Shown here piece after piece: positions 10,816 through 20,000 of a DNA stretch of 20,000 nucleotides. The DNA comes from Botryococcus braunii (taxonomy: Eukaryota; Chlorophyta; Trebouxiophyceae). A program made the position numbers and the translations under genes. Each line of letters begins with the position of its first letter. The first letter of the stretch is position 1. The notes under the pieces are model-generated. The model worked only from the letters and a program-made list of their open reading frames with translations. It was not told where the DNA came from and did not search any database. The DNA lies in the NCBI GenBank assembly GCA_002005505.1, contig KV908620.1, forward strand, positions 160,282 through 180,281, read 5' to 3'.

Positions 10816-11619
10816 CTAGCTTAAGGCGCACCATGTCAGAAGGATTTGAACGCTTGCAAATTGCCTGTAGAGATTCATGCGCAGCGCAGACAATCCACGC
10901 TGGACTCTCTCAGACTGCAGAAGACCACGCATTTGGACGTTGACCCCGTTAAACCTACAGAGACCGGGGGTTTGCGGGGCTCCGGCTTGCCGGCGCGCCT
11001 CCGCGATTCTTTTGCTAGCCATAAGGAACATGCCCATAAAGTTTACGAGGTCGTCAGCGGCATTTGAATTAGCTTCTAAATCACATACCAAAACAAAATT
11101 TTCCGGGACGTAGTCTATAGTAGTCTCAGCTAAAAACCCGTATCCGTAGATTCTGTTAGGATTTATGTCAATCCGCCGAAGTATCGCAACATCCAAGTTG
11201 CGATGCTCCGCACCTTCGGAATCCGTTAAGCTCTTATATGTCCAATAGTGTTCGAAGCTAACGTTATTACCCATACCCGCATTCACGCGAACGGTTCCTT
11301 GCCTCAGAGGATCCTGCGGGTTTTCGATGGGACCCTGGGCAGCTGCCTGGGCAGGGTTGGGGGCTGCATCACCATTGAACCCCACATGTGGGCCGACCAG
11401 CAACTCCAGCAAGTCGGAACGAATGAAACCGGGTAATCTCATTGCCATGCTGGTCAACCACTCATCCCTCTTCATCACGCCGTTGCGAGTACTCCTCGTA
11501 GAACAGTTTACAAGTAGGAGCCAGCCTGGCGAGCTCGGGGATCGTCAAACGGGCAAGGACAAGTCTTTGAACTTCTGGTAGAAGATACAACCCCATATTC
11601 CCACGCTCTCGTCTCAACC
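10816..11619 (-). pseudogene. F-box-like protein, exon 2 (copy B, one frameshift)
   Basis: Paralogue of the exon at 2600-3359 with the same acceptor context and phase. It reads L-Y-L-L-P-E-V-Q-R-L-V-L then L-A-R-L-A-P-T-C-K-L-F-Y-E-E-Y (F-box-like), breaks at a GGG run (sense; plus 11466-11468) where copy A has no extra base, and then stays open for about 210 codons to L-T-W-C-A-L-S and TAG. The longer middle part (T-Y-K-S-L-T-D, Y-G-Y-G-F-L-A-E, F-M-G-M-F-L-M-A-S-K-R) is better preserved than in copy A. One surplus G explains the break, so this may be a sequencing error; together with the lesion in exon 1 it may equally be an early pseudogene. It would be about 300 residues if intact. The C-terminal domain is unrecognised. 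Confidence 0.6.
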
Positions 11620-11845
11620 CTGCGCACGCGCGGTTGCACAAATTTCCAGTCTCATAAGTCGCATGTCTCTGAATCACGGGAAACATGGAGTTCGCATCAT
11701 GATGTTAGCGACATGCAACTGCGTCTTCCAAAGAAGGTTCTGCGGACAATGCTGACAGTTCAAACCAGGGATTCTCTTTTTTTGTGTAAGGTTCTTAGAA
11801 GAAGGCGCCAGGGCTATATATTTATCACTGATCATTATATGTAAA

Positions 11846-12010
<165 letters not shown>

Positions 12011-12257
12011 AGGGGGGGAGAGGGAGGTACAGAGAAAGAGCTAGAGATAGCGAGATAGGGCAGGAAGAGGGAGGGACAGTGGAAGGATATTCAACACGGT
12101 ATACAAAACACGTGCCGTTTAAATGAAAGCGGGAGGTTAACATCTCGAGCTCGACAAAGTGATTTGGCGTTCAAGTGAAGGTGCAGTTTAAAAATGACTG
12201 ATTGATATATGTTGTTATGACTACTATTTTTATTGATCAAGCGCGTATCGATCTTAC

Positions 12258-12359
12258 CTTCTTGCGAATAGTAGTTGGTTCCTGTAGAAAAGTAACTGAC
12301 TGGGGCGAAGTACAACTCCGGAGCTAGTACCCGCTTGCGCAGTATGTGCTTGAAGCCAT
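12258..12359 (-). pseudogene. F-box-like protein, tyrosine-rich exon 1 (copy B, one-base deletion)
   Basis: Counterpart of 3764-3866. It keeps the ATG, the GTAAGA donor and the end Y-F-S-T-G-T-N-Y-Y-S-Q-E. One base is missing near 12324 compared with copy A (tactagctcc against tactatgctcc in sense), which makes an early TAG in frame. With one base restored the exon would have the same length as copy A. Splicing to 11619 keeps phase. This is the second single-base lesion in copy B. Confidence 0.5.
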
Positions 12360-13421
12360 ATGCATATTGATTGCCTGTATGTAGCAGGCGTCAGAATATT
12401 AGTAGTTCGTACATGTATTGCTGAAGATGGTTTGACTATCTTAACTGTTCATGATCTTTGCTGGGATTCAGTGCTCGAACGACCGTAAACAGTCCACATC
12501 ATCTTCAACAGCATCGATTGTTACTCTTATCCCATTGGACTCTCGAGACTTGGCCCCGAGCCCGCCGCTTTAGCACTTTTCTCAATATTGATTAGGTTTA
12601 ATTCTATGGACACAACGACAAGAACTTTCAGGGAAATTATCGGTTTAAACTGGCTTTGACAAACACTTTAAGGGAAATTATTGGTTTAAACTTCCTTTGA
12701 CAACACTTTCAGGGATTTTATTGGTTGAAATCTTGCAATTGCTTTGACAACAATTTCAGGGAAATTATTGGTTTAGGGTTGCTTTGACAACACTTTCAGG
12801 AAAAATGCACTGACATATATCGGAGGCTTAAGAGTTGACGACTCCAAGTATATTTTCTGGCAAACTAAAACCTGAAGTAACGCCTTTTTCACTTACTTCT
12901 CGTTGTCCAATCCTTGGCCACCACCGTGGACATGTCCGTGTACACCTTCGTTAATCGACAGCCGCCTGCGGACTTTTAGCTGTATACCGACTACGTGGAA
13001 ACTTTTCAAAAATGCTGAATACCAACCTTAAGGGGCTTTACAACTACGACGTTGACGAATTATAAGAGGTCTTCTATCTTTCACCTCCAAATATTTGGCT
13101 GACTGCTTACATTGTCTACAGTTGGCTGGCTCATTTTATAGGAGACGACTAGACCCGTATCGATATCATTGTACGTCTGGGCGTCGCGATCGCTGCCAGA
13201 GCCGGATATTCCAGTACCGTTGACGGAGTCACCTTACGCACACTGAACTCGATACGGGTCTGGTCCTACGATTAAGAATAACACCAGACCAGAGTCTGGT
13301 CACCAGACTCTGCTACCGTGACTATCGTCTCGAGTTGACAAGATCGGGGACATAAATGTTATTAAAAAGCTATGAAAAATGAAGCTCTACACGTTTTCCA
13401 ACACAATATAACTGCCTTCCC

Positions 13422-13425
<4 letters not shown>
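12360..13425. other. Upstream flank of F-box copy B
   Basis: Alignable to 3867-4841 and 5317-5500 of unit A. It holds a ~40-bp tandem repeat (listed separately) and the inverted pair gactagacccgtatcga (about 13147) with tcgatacgggtctggtc (about 13249). It also holds the short palindrome accagaccagagtctggt (13292-13309) next to the empty TRIM site. No gene is supported. Confidence 0.5.
12613..12805. repeat. ~40-bp minisatellite, about 5 copies
   Basis: The unit is built on ctttgacaacactttcaggg followed by aaattattggtttaaact, with spacing varying from about 37 to 50 bp. Unit A retains about four more degenerate units at 4139-4283, so the array predates the duplication. Confidence 0.8.
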
Positions 13426-13740
<315 letters not shown>

Positions 13741-13775
13741 GCGCGCGCACGCACATCGACGCATTCGTACAAATA

Positions 13776-13858
13776 AGCCTTGCAAAGAAACTTGCAATGC
13801 ATGGAAATGAAGATATATCTCTTCATTAGAAATGCATTGTAAGTTTCTTTGCAAGGCT
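13776..13858. repeat. Foldback element (nested hairpins)
   Basis: Arms of 27 bases, agccttgcaaagaaacttgc onwards at 13776-13802 and its inverse at 13832-13858, pair at 26 of 27 positions. Inside lies a second perfect hairpin (aatgaaga and tcttcatt, 13806-13827). It may be a small MITE or a structured RNA; there is no coding content. Confidence 0.85.
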
Positions 13859-14109
13859 CTCTCGACCCTTGTTGTGAGTGGATTATTGAAGGGCACGTGA
13901 GGTTAGTCAGCGCATTCAAGAATAATCCTGGGTATCTATAAGTATGAGTGATATAACATGATGCTGACCAACGTATCCATGAGGTATGATTTGTTACGAA
14001 GCTGGTTTCTCATATGAGAAACGCAGGCATGCATGAGGCCGATAAGCTCATTCGAATTCGTGGGTGTCTATTATTAGGAGGCTAGTTTACTACGATGTGG
14101 GTGGACACA

Positions 14110-14111
14110 GA

Positions 14112-14178
<67 letters not shown>

Positions 14179-14223
14179 GCACGCACGCACGTACGCACGC
14201 ACGCACGCACGCACGCAGGCACG

Positions 14224-14255
<32 letters not shown>

Positions 14256-14257
14256 CA

Positions 14258-14337
<80 letters not shown>

Positions 14338-14355
14338 CGTGCGCGCACGCATGAA
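14110..14355. repeat. (CA)n-(GCAC)n-(CA)n microsatellite
   Basis: CA units, a central block of repeated gcac words (about 14174-14232), then CA units again, closing in cgcgcac. Confidence 0.97.
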
Positions 14356-14966
14356 ACAATATCTCTGGTAAAGATGGTTACCTTGCTCTAACCAGGCAGG
14401 AACTCAGGGCCTTGCTAGGTACATGACCTTACCCCATCTAAAATGTTTTAGCAATACTTGTGCACTGGTGCATTGAGTGGGTGAGACAATATGCACGCAT
14501 ATGCGTCCATGTGCTGAAGCTTGATCGTGGTTTCATGTCTATTGTTTATTTGGAATCTGGTTTACTTTGGTTCAGACCCGCGCTCAACTACTGTAGGGGC
14601 ACCCTTAGTATTAGATTCATACTTGTACTGTTGTTTATAAACAGTCGGATTTCGTGTGCATTCGGAGCCTCTTTGGAGGAGCTCAATCGCTATTCTTGTA
14701 TGAAAAGGTGGGCCATGGCTGTAGGCTCAACAGTCAAAGGAATAACATAGATGCGAGTGGACGAGAGACATTCTTTGAAGAACCCCCTATGCCGTCTTGC
14801 TGGTGCGGTAACAAAAGCCCCTCGCCTTCCAAACCCTTTCATTTGAACCAATGAATTTGATTCCAAACCCTTTCATTTGAACTAATATTGGGGTATTGCT
14901 GCATGTTGATAGCATCGATGCATATGCCCTCCAGGGAAGCAGGCCGTCATATGATGGCACAGGAAG

Positions 14967-15014
14967 CTTCTTAAGATATGGATGGCTATTCTTCTTAAGA
15001 TATGGATGGCTATT
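14967..15014. repeat. Perfect tandem duplication, 2 x 24 bp
   Basis: A 24-bp unit beginning cttcttaagatatggatggc occurs twice head to tail with no differences. Confidence 0.95.
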
Positions 15015-15754
15015 TGGTCATGTGATCACGCTTGGGGTCAGTTGCATTATTGCTGCCGCTGCACAGTTATATCTGCCGCTGTACAGTAATTACGTTATTG
15101 CTGCCACATATTGGGCGCCAGCTGGCTGCTCGCTGGACGTGCCTTTTAGTTTGAATTCACAGTTTCAAAACTTATGGGTTTGGGTCGGTGAAACCTTGGG
15201 CTGATCATGCAGTATTATCGCACTCTAGACTTTCTGTTATAAAGGCAGAAAAGACATTCAAAGTTGTCCAGCCCATTAATGTTGGGCATGCAATGATCAT
15301 ATGACGAGGGTGAGCAGAAGTACATAGAGTAGCCAAACTAGTACTAGAAGACGGCGAAGACGGCGGAACAAAGGCTAGTGAAGCTGCGGGATAAGGCGCT
15401 GATTGGGACATGAAGATCCGTATACGAGTGGTACATCAACGGAAAGAACTTTTCGTCAAATAATATGAAATGTGTGGCTATCTGTATGGGATCCTTCGGA
15501 GTGGTACACGCAAATTTGTATACGGATCAATCCTCCATATCCGGAGGATCCTAGTTAGATGTTTGCACATTAATGTCGCACCAAAACTGACGTAAAACGG
15601 CCAAATGTAGGTCTAAAAGTGAACATATCTTCAGAGACACATGGAGATGTCTGACTGTACAATCTCTACATTGGCGCCGGGTTCGGCGAGTCCGACTCGC
15701 CCTGGCAACGCGTTGTTGTTGGACAACATGCATGCATGGCACCCCATGTGTCGA

Positions 15755-15786
15755 GTCGACTGTGCACAGCCATATGCACAGTCGAC
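15755..15786. repeat. Hairpin with 12-bp perfect arms
   Basis: gtcgactgtgca and tgcacagtcgac flank an 8-base loop, cagccata. Confidence 0.9.
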
Positions 15787-16465
15787 GTCCGGCAGTTTCA
15801 AAATTTCTAAAAGCCCGAACTTCCCTGGTCTGGTGCGAGAGCTGGGATATGAGAACAGCGAAACAAAAATAAGGGGGGAAGCTTATAGGACTAGGACATT
15901 AATGTTGAGAAAGCTGGACTAGGAAATCAATATTGAGAAAGCTGTCGTACTTGAAAAAAGATGTAATTTTTCGGGGAAAGACCAACTACAGGAGCAGTAC
16001 GTGTACAGGTACTGCATACACGCAAATACAAAACCCCCCAAATTGACCCATGGCCAAAATGGGCAAATAGTGGTCAAAAACTCGTATCGACATCAGTGTA
16101 CCTCTGGCCTGCGGGTACCGTATATTTACATCAGCTGAGGCGCGCCGAGCTCGCACGAGGCAAGAGCTGGATAATGTTGACGGGATGGGTTCAGGCACAC
16201 AGATAACAATATGGGCCTTGCCGCTTGCAAGCCAGCCTGCCTCGGTTTGGGATGCTCGTCAATTGGGACACGACCAAACCAGCCGGCCGCAACTCTAGTA
16301 CCGTACCTTATCGAAAAATTTCGAGAATTCTGTCAGAGGATGCGGAATAACCACCAGACACATCGAGAACCCGTTCAAATCTGGGGTCTTGGCTCAACAT
16401 TACAACAAAAGCTTCCTGGCTTCTAGTGCGCTTACAAAATTTAAATGATAAAAGCTCATCCGAGT

Positions 16466-16732
16466 TCATTTTCTCTCCAAGGCAGTTTGATTGTGGATCC
16501 GGTACAATACAGGGCTTTTGCAGTAGTGGGGGTCCCTCTGGAGCACAGCCAGCAGATCCTTTGCCGTGAGTTTCGCAACGGGGCGCGCGCTGACCTGGCC
16601 TAGGGCCTGCTGAGCAACCGGCGGTACTGCAGGTTTGGCTGTACCGCCAGAGGCTGCAGGTGTACTTGCACTCGAAGGCTCGGCTGTGCTGCCCTTTCCT
16701 AGGACCTGCTGATACGGAAGCCGCCCCCTTGC
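16466..16732 (-). CDS. TAF4: TFIID subunit TAF4, C-terminal (last) exon
   Basis: TAF4 is a core subunit of the general transcription factor TFIID; it pairs with TAF12 through a histone fold and ends in a conserved C-terminal domain. This exon opens after a tgtctgcag acceptor, runs 88 codons and stops at TGA. A Ser/Pro/Ala-rich linker leads to K-L-T-A-K-D-L-L-A-V-L-Q-R-D-P then K-S-P-V-L-Y-R-I. This matches the hallmark end of TAF4 (plants: VKDVIALLEREPQ...S.LIYRLY; animals: LRDLIFCLENE...LLYKAF). The exon has no internal start, so it is easily missed. Phase with the exon at 18027 does not fit in the simplest join (donor after one base, this frame from zero), so another small exon, donor or one-base error is implied. 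I am confident of the family. Confidence 0.8.
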   Translation of the reverse strand, partial: ARGRLPYQQVLGKGSTAEPSSASTPAASGGTAKPAVPPVAQQALGQVSARPVAKLTAKDLLAVLQRDPHYCKSPVLYRIHNQTALERK

Positions 16733-17107
16733 CTGCAGACAATGATTGGCATACTGATTGAAAGCACCTTAAATTGGCCAATGCTGCACCAGATCGGCTC
16801 CCCTAGGGCCCCAGCTCAATTCCCGATCCTCCCTATCCCCAGCCCTCTATCTTTCCTCCCTCCCCAACCCCCCCCCCATTGTCCCCCACTCCGGAGGATC
16901 CTCTTGCCAATCCCGCCCCCACTTCCGCCTGCGCCTCCAACCTCCATTCCGTCCTCCCTATTCTCTCTCCCTACCTACCTCCCACCCTTTCCTTTGTCAA
17001 CGGATCATTTACCCAGGACCTATATTTGGGTGTACCTGAATGTCTTCTTTTACGTCCACGTGGCTCCAGGTGCATGCCTGAGCTTGCGCGCGTGTGTGGG
17101 TGTGCGG

Positions 17108-17111
17108 GTAT

Positions 17112-17202
<91 letters not shown>

Positions 17203-17255
17203 CCTGCGTGCGGGCGTCGTGCGGGCGCATGTGTGTGCGTGTGTGTGTGTGTGTG

Positions 17256-17288
<33 letters not shown>

Positions 17289-17299
17289 TGTGTGTGTGT

Positions 17300-17338
<39 letters not shown>

Positions 17339-17340
17339 GT
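17108..17340. repeat. (TG)n microsatellite in a TAF4 intron
   Basis: A pure TG run to about 17198, then a GC-richer break, then interrupted TG units to 17337. On the transcribed strand it reads (CA)n. Confidence 0.96.
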
Positions 17341-17846
17341 GCAGGCACTTGCGGAGGTTGACGGTGCATACAATCACATAATCCATGCCAAATGCACCCC
17401 CCCACCCATACTGCAACCACCATCTCCCACATACCCATCACCTTCCCCGCTCCTCACCACCCTTCCTGCAAGGGTGAGAGAGGAAGGAGGAACTCTCTTC
17501 ACCACCGCATAGTGCTCCTAAACCATCGGCCATTACGCACCCCAGGGGAACTTGTGACGAGATTCTCAAACTCGCAGCTTGCGCAAAAACACCTTGGTGT
17601 TCCAGCAGGGCTCAGATTTCTGCAGGAGAGCAACGTACTGGCCAATGACAAGTAAATTGCAAAAAGGCACTTCGGACCGCAGACAAAAATCGAACTGGAT
17701 CGGAGCAGAGGGTCAGAATGGGGCGACAGGGCGAAATTTGCATGAGGCCCCCAGTACTGTGACACTGCTGAGGTACGGTTCAGCACGTGCCGTTGTAGTG
17801 TACAGGAGATGAGAGCGAGATCCAAAGGCGGGCAGAAATGGCGCAC

Positions 17847-18027
17847 CTTTCTTTGTGCCTCCAGCATTGGATTTGGACCAGCGGGCCCACCGGGCCTCCC
17901 CGCCCAGAGCCTTATGTGCCGCCAGGTTGGCATCCGACTTGGCCCGCTTTTCATGCTCCGCCACCTTCACCTTCTTCACCTTCTCCTGTGTCTCCTCGTC
18001 AACCTTGCCCCGCTTCGCTGCCGCCTC
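17847..18027 (-). CDS. TAF4: TFIID subunit TAF4, conserved internal exon
   Basis: After a gttgttgcag acceptor the exon reads E-A-A-A-K-R-G-K, a stretch of alternating acidic and basic residues, then S-D-A-N-L-A-A-H-K-A-L-G-G-E-A-R-W. In the TAF4 family this position carries R-A-A-K-S-R-S, a charged helix and D-A-N-L-T-A-L-A-A-I-G-P (animals) or A-N-V-A-A-R-A-A-V-G-G-D-D-x-x-x-K-W (plants). The G-G...W end here is the plant-like form. The best donor is AAAG before GTGCGC, which sets the end given. The frame stays open for about 48 more codons, so a later donor is possible. Confidence 0.8.
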
Positions 18028-18394
18028 CTGCAACAACACAGTGCCAGCACTGGGGTCAGCACATCAAAACCCACTGTCCCTGCAGGTTTCCAGCCTTCCT
18101 TGGTACTCTATTGGCCACATGCAGGCACAGCTGGCAGGCACATGCCAAGCACAAGGTGTTTCACGATTCCATTTAGATGCACTCGAAGTTAAGTCAGGGG
18201 TACATGATGCTCTGAGCGTGTTGGCTGCAACATGCCACTCGAAGTTTGTCTGGGCGGCGATCTGAAGCTCGGGCACAATCTGTACTTTACGTCCAAATGC
18301 AACTGGTTGAAAATGGAAGGAATCAGCTTGAGGTGCATGAACACACAAATGCATCAACAATCACATCTACACGCATATGCCTATAACACTCCCC

Positions 18395-18765
<371 letters not shown>

Positions 18766-18826
18766 AAAGTCCCATCCCTTTCACCCTCAGAATTCTGCTC
18801 TTGTAATCAAACAGTGAGCAAAAAAC

Positions 18827-18942
18827 CTTAAGCAGCTGTCTCGCTCGGCTTCTTCCTTGGCTTCCGCCTTGGTTCGCTCTTCCTCTCCATCAGCAGAACC
18901 TGCCTCCTCAGGTCGTCCACTTGCACCATGCCTGCTGCTCGC
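18827..18942 (-). CDS. TAF4: TFIID subunit TAF4, coiled segment exon (two apparent one-base gaps)
   Basis: The acceptor catgagcag and the donor AAG before GTTTTT keep phase with the exon upstream and the exon downstream. Three frames are used in turn. The first gives D-D-L-R-R-Q-V-L-L-M-E-R-K-S-E, the second K-A-E-A-K-E-E-A-E-R, and the last Q-L-L-K running into E-A-A-A-K-R of the next exon. Together they follow the family order (plants: S-D-V-R-x-Q-I..M.RKAREEWEKKQAEEAEK; animals end E-I-L-M-R-A-A-K). One missing base near 18871-18875 and one near 18839-18840 would join the frames. They are either consensus errors or real lesions. This is the helix-rich charged stretch after the histone fold. 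Confidence 0.65.
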
Positions 18943-19249
18943 CTGCTCATGCAGAGTTAGGAGTAAGCATCTCCACGTTTGTTCCGCGTCCCACACCCAC
19001 CCCTCCACCTTCATTTCTGCTCAACTCACCTCATCCCAATATTCCCCTTTAAGGTCATTTAATTTCGCACAATATTGTCACAGCTCGCCCAGAGACATAT
19101 CCCATATTTGTCCGCAACCCCTCTTTCTTGCTTCTGCCAACATACACTGCTCCATGTCCTTGCTATCAGTCCTTCGTGCCTGTATGTGATAGCGCATGCC
19201 CGCCAATGCATAAAATGCGCGTGTGTGCATGTGTATATAGACACGCGCG

Positions 19250-19296
<47 letters not shown>

Positions 19297-19320
19297 TGTG
19301 TGTGTGTGTGCATGTGTGTT
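19250..19320. repeat. (TG)n microsatellite in a TAF4 intron
   Basis: About 30 TG units with one GG break near 19289. It is flanked by gcgcgc-rich words, with a further inverse-like acgcgtgtgt patch to 19350. Confidence 0.93.
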
Positions 19321-19625
19321 CGCGCGCACGCGTGTGTGTAAGTGTGTGTGCGCATGCACGCACGAGTGGACGTACCAATGTCTGCAATGAAGAGATTCGC
19401 CCCTAAAAGGACTGTACAAGAAACGCCCAAGTCCGGGCATTCCACCCCGCAAATCCTCTCATGGAGCCCTCTGTCAGAAGACATGCGCCAAGCTGCCTTG
19501 GTGAAAGTAAGGGCAAGCACACGCGGAGGAATCTTATGATATTAAGGCTGGATACGAGGCTCTGAGGAAGAAGGAAGAAGACTCGCAAGCAGGTGCCCAG
19601 GGAAGGGCCAGACATCCTCCCCTGG

Positions 19626-19687
19626 AGGCAAGGGGGAGGGAGGGATAGAGGGAGGGAGGGAGGGCGGGAGGGAGGGAGGGAGGGAGC
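19626..19687. repeat. (GGGA)n simple repeat in a TAF4 intron
   Basis: About 14 GGGA/GGAG units with a gcggg break. It starts about 10 bases past the 5' splice site of the histone-fold exon, so the sense intron begins with a (CCCT)n tract. Confidence 0.93.
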
Positions 19688-19696
19688 GACGGGCAC

Positions 19697-19838
19697 CTGC
19701 TGGGGTCAAGGCGGTGCTGCGCCATGCGATGCGCCCGCTCCAAGATGGGAACCAGATGCGCCTCGAAGCATTTAGACAGATAGCGGTGCATCTCCGGGAT
19801 GTTGACCTTGAGCCGAACCTTCTCGTCGTCTCCGTTAT
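19697..19838 (-). CDS. TAF4: TFIID subunit TAF4, histone-fold-region exon
   Basis: Acceptor cggggcag, donor AG before GTGCCC, 142 bp, phase 1 in and phase 2 out; the out phase fits the next exon at 18942 (completing an Arg). The peptide V-N-I-P-E-M-H-R-Y-L-S-K-C-F-E-A-H-L then I-L-E-R-A-H-R-M-A-Q-H-R-L-D-P-S aligns in position with the TAF4 segment that reads M-S-N-D-V-E-R-C-L-S-L-C-V-E-E-R in plants, followed by L..LI.LSKQRVD. It is the part of the family that follows the first helices of the histone fold. Earlier exons lie beyond the right end of the window. Confidence 0.75.
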
Positions 19839-20000
19839 CTGCCCCGAGACACGGCCCCACCACGGACCGCTAGGCAAAGCTTATCATTCACGCATCTGTG
19901 CCGCGACGCCTTCCCAGCCCGGAGGGGACAATGCAGGAGCAGTCAAGAAACATTACTTATAACCAGGGGAAGAGGATAAAACCATCACTTCTTTGTGTTC
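19839..20000 (-). other. TAF4: TAF4 intron running off the window
   Basis: No frame here continues the TAF4 alignment upstream of the cggggcag acceptor. I read it as intron, with the N-terminal exons outside the window. Confidence 0.45.

Larger units (their letters stand above)
14356..16465. other. About 2.1 kb without a supported gene
   Basis: Only short structures are seen: ccaaaccctttcatttgaac twice (14828 and 14866), a 24-bp tandem duplication (14967-15014), an inverted repeat near 15521-15552 around ggaggatcc words, a hairpin at 15755, and a repeated word ttgagaaagctg (about 15904 and 15932). The end of this region is the probable 3' flank of the minus-strand TAF4 gene. Confidence 0.5.

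Noticed and set aside
16308..16781. 157-codon minus-strand frame overlapping the last TAF4 exon
   Set aside because: It is a different frame of the same bases; the K-D-L-L-A-V-L-Q-R-D-P frame matches TAF4 and this one matches nothing I know.
16742..17113. Proline-rich plus-strand frame
   Set aside because: Produced by C-rich intron sequence of the minus-strand gene; no domain or conserved motif.
17575..17640. Minus-strand Y-V-A-L-L-Q-K-S-E-P as the TAF4 C-terminal end
   Set aside because: A weaker match than the exon at 16466-16732, which carries the full motif and stop; it lies within the intron.
18064..18360. 98-codon minus-strand frame between two TAF4 exons
   Set aside because: The TAF4 alignment passes directly from Q-L-L-K at 18827 to E-A-A-A-K-R at 18027, so this stretch is intron.

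Overview
This window looks like nuclear DNA from a eukaryote. It has GT-AG introns, sparse and broken coding exons, several small transposon-like elements and an exceptional load of dinucleotide microsatellites: (TA)n, (CA/GT)n and (GA/CT)n tracts make up a large share of it. No bacterial operons, rRNA genes, tRNA genes or CRISPR arrays were found. The one gene I can place in a family, TAF4, has a plant/green-alga flavour (an A-L-G-G...W motif after the D-A-N-L-A-A-H stretch, where animals have an A-I-G-P-R-K-K-R-K type motif). I lean towards a green-lineage organism, with low confidence.

Layout. (1) Positions 1 to about 5500 and about 8483 to 13425 are two diverged copies of one roughly 5 kb unit in the same orientation. 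Each carries, on the minus strand, a two-exon gene for an F-box-like protein with a tyrosine-rich first exon. Unit A (left) also carries a 396-bp inverted-repeat element in a (TA)n tract, a perfect 84-bp tandem duplication, and a 475-bp miniature LTR retrotransposon (TRIM) with two identical 151-bp LTRs, a GGCTC target duplication, a PBS and a PPT. Unit B lacks the TRIM and shows the empty site, but it has its own hairpin element and a (GA)n expansion inside the F-box gene intron. (2) Positions 5500-8480 hold a very large CA/GT microsatellite block with a perfect GT-GATC-CA palindrome, a 135-bp direct repeat pair, a second CA/GT block, and a short GC-richer open frame containing a 26-bp perfect palindrome. 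(3) Positions 13425-16465 hold more microsatellites, a foldback element, short tandem duplications and no gene I can support. (4) Positions 16466-19838 hold four exons of a minus-strand TAF4 gene (TFIID subunit). They cover the end of the histone-fold-like segment through the C-terminal motif and stop codon; the 5' end lies beyond the window. Its introns are filled with (GT)n, (CT)n and (GGGA)n tracts.

A recurring theme is single-base length changes inside otherwise conserved exons: one in F-box copy A, two in copy B, two in one TAF4 exon. These may be consensus errors from long-read assembly (two lie in homopolymer runs) or real decay. Reading frames are therefore reported as seen.
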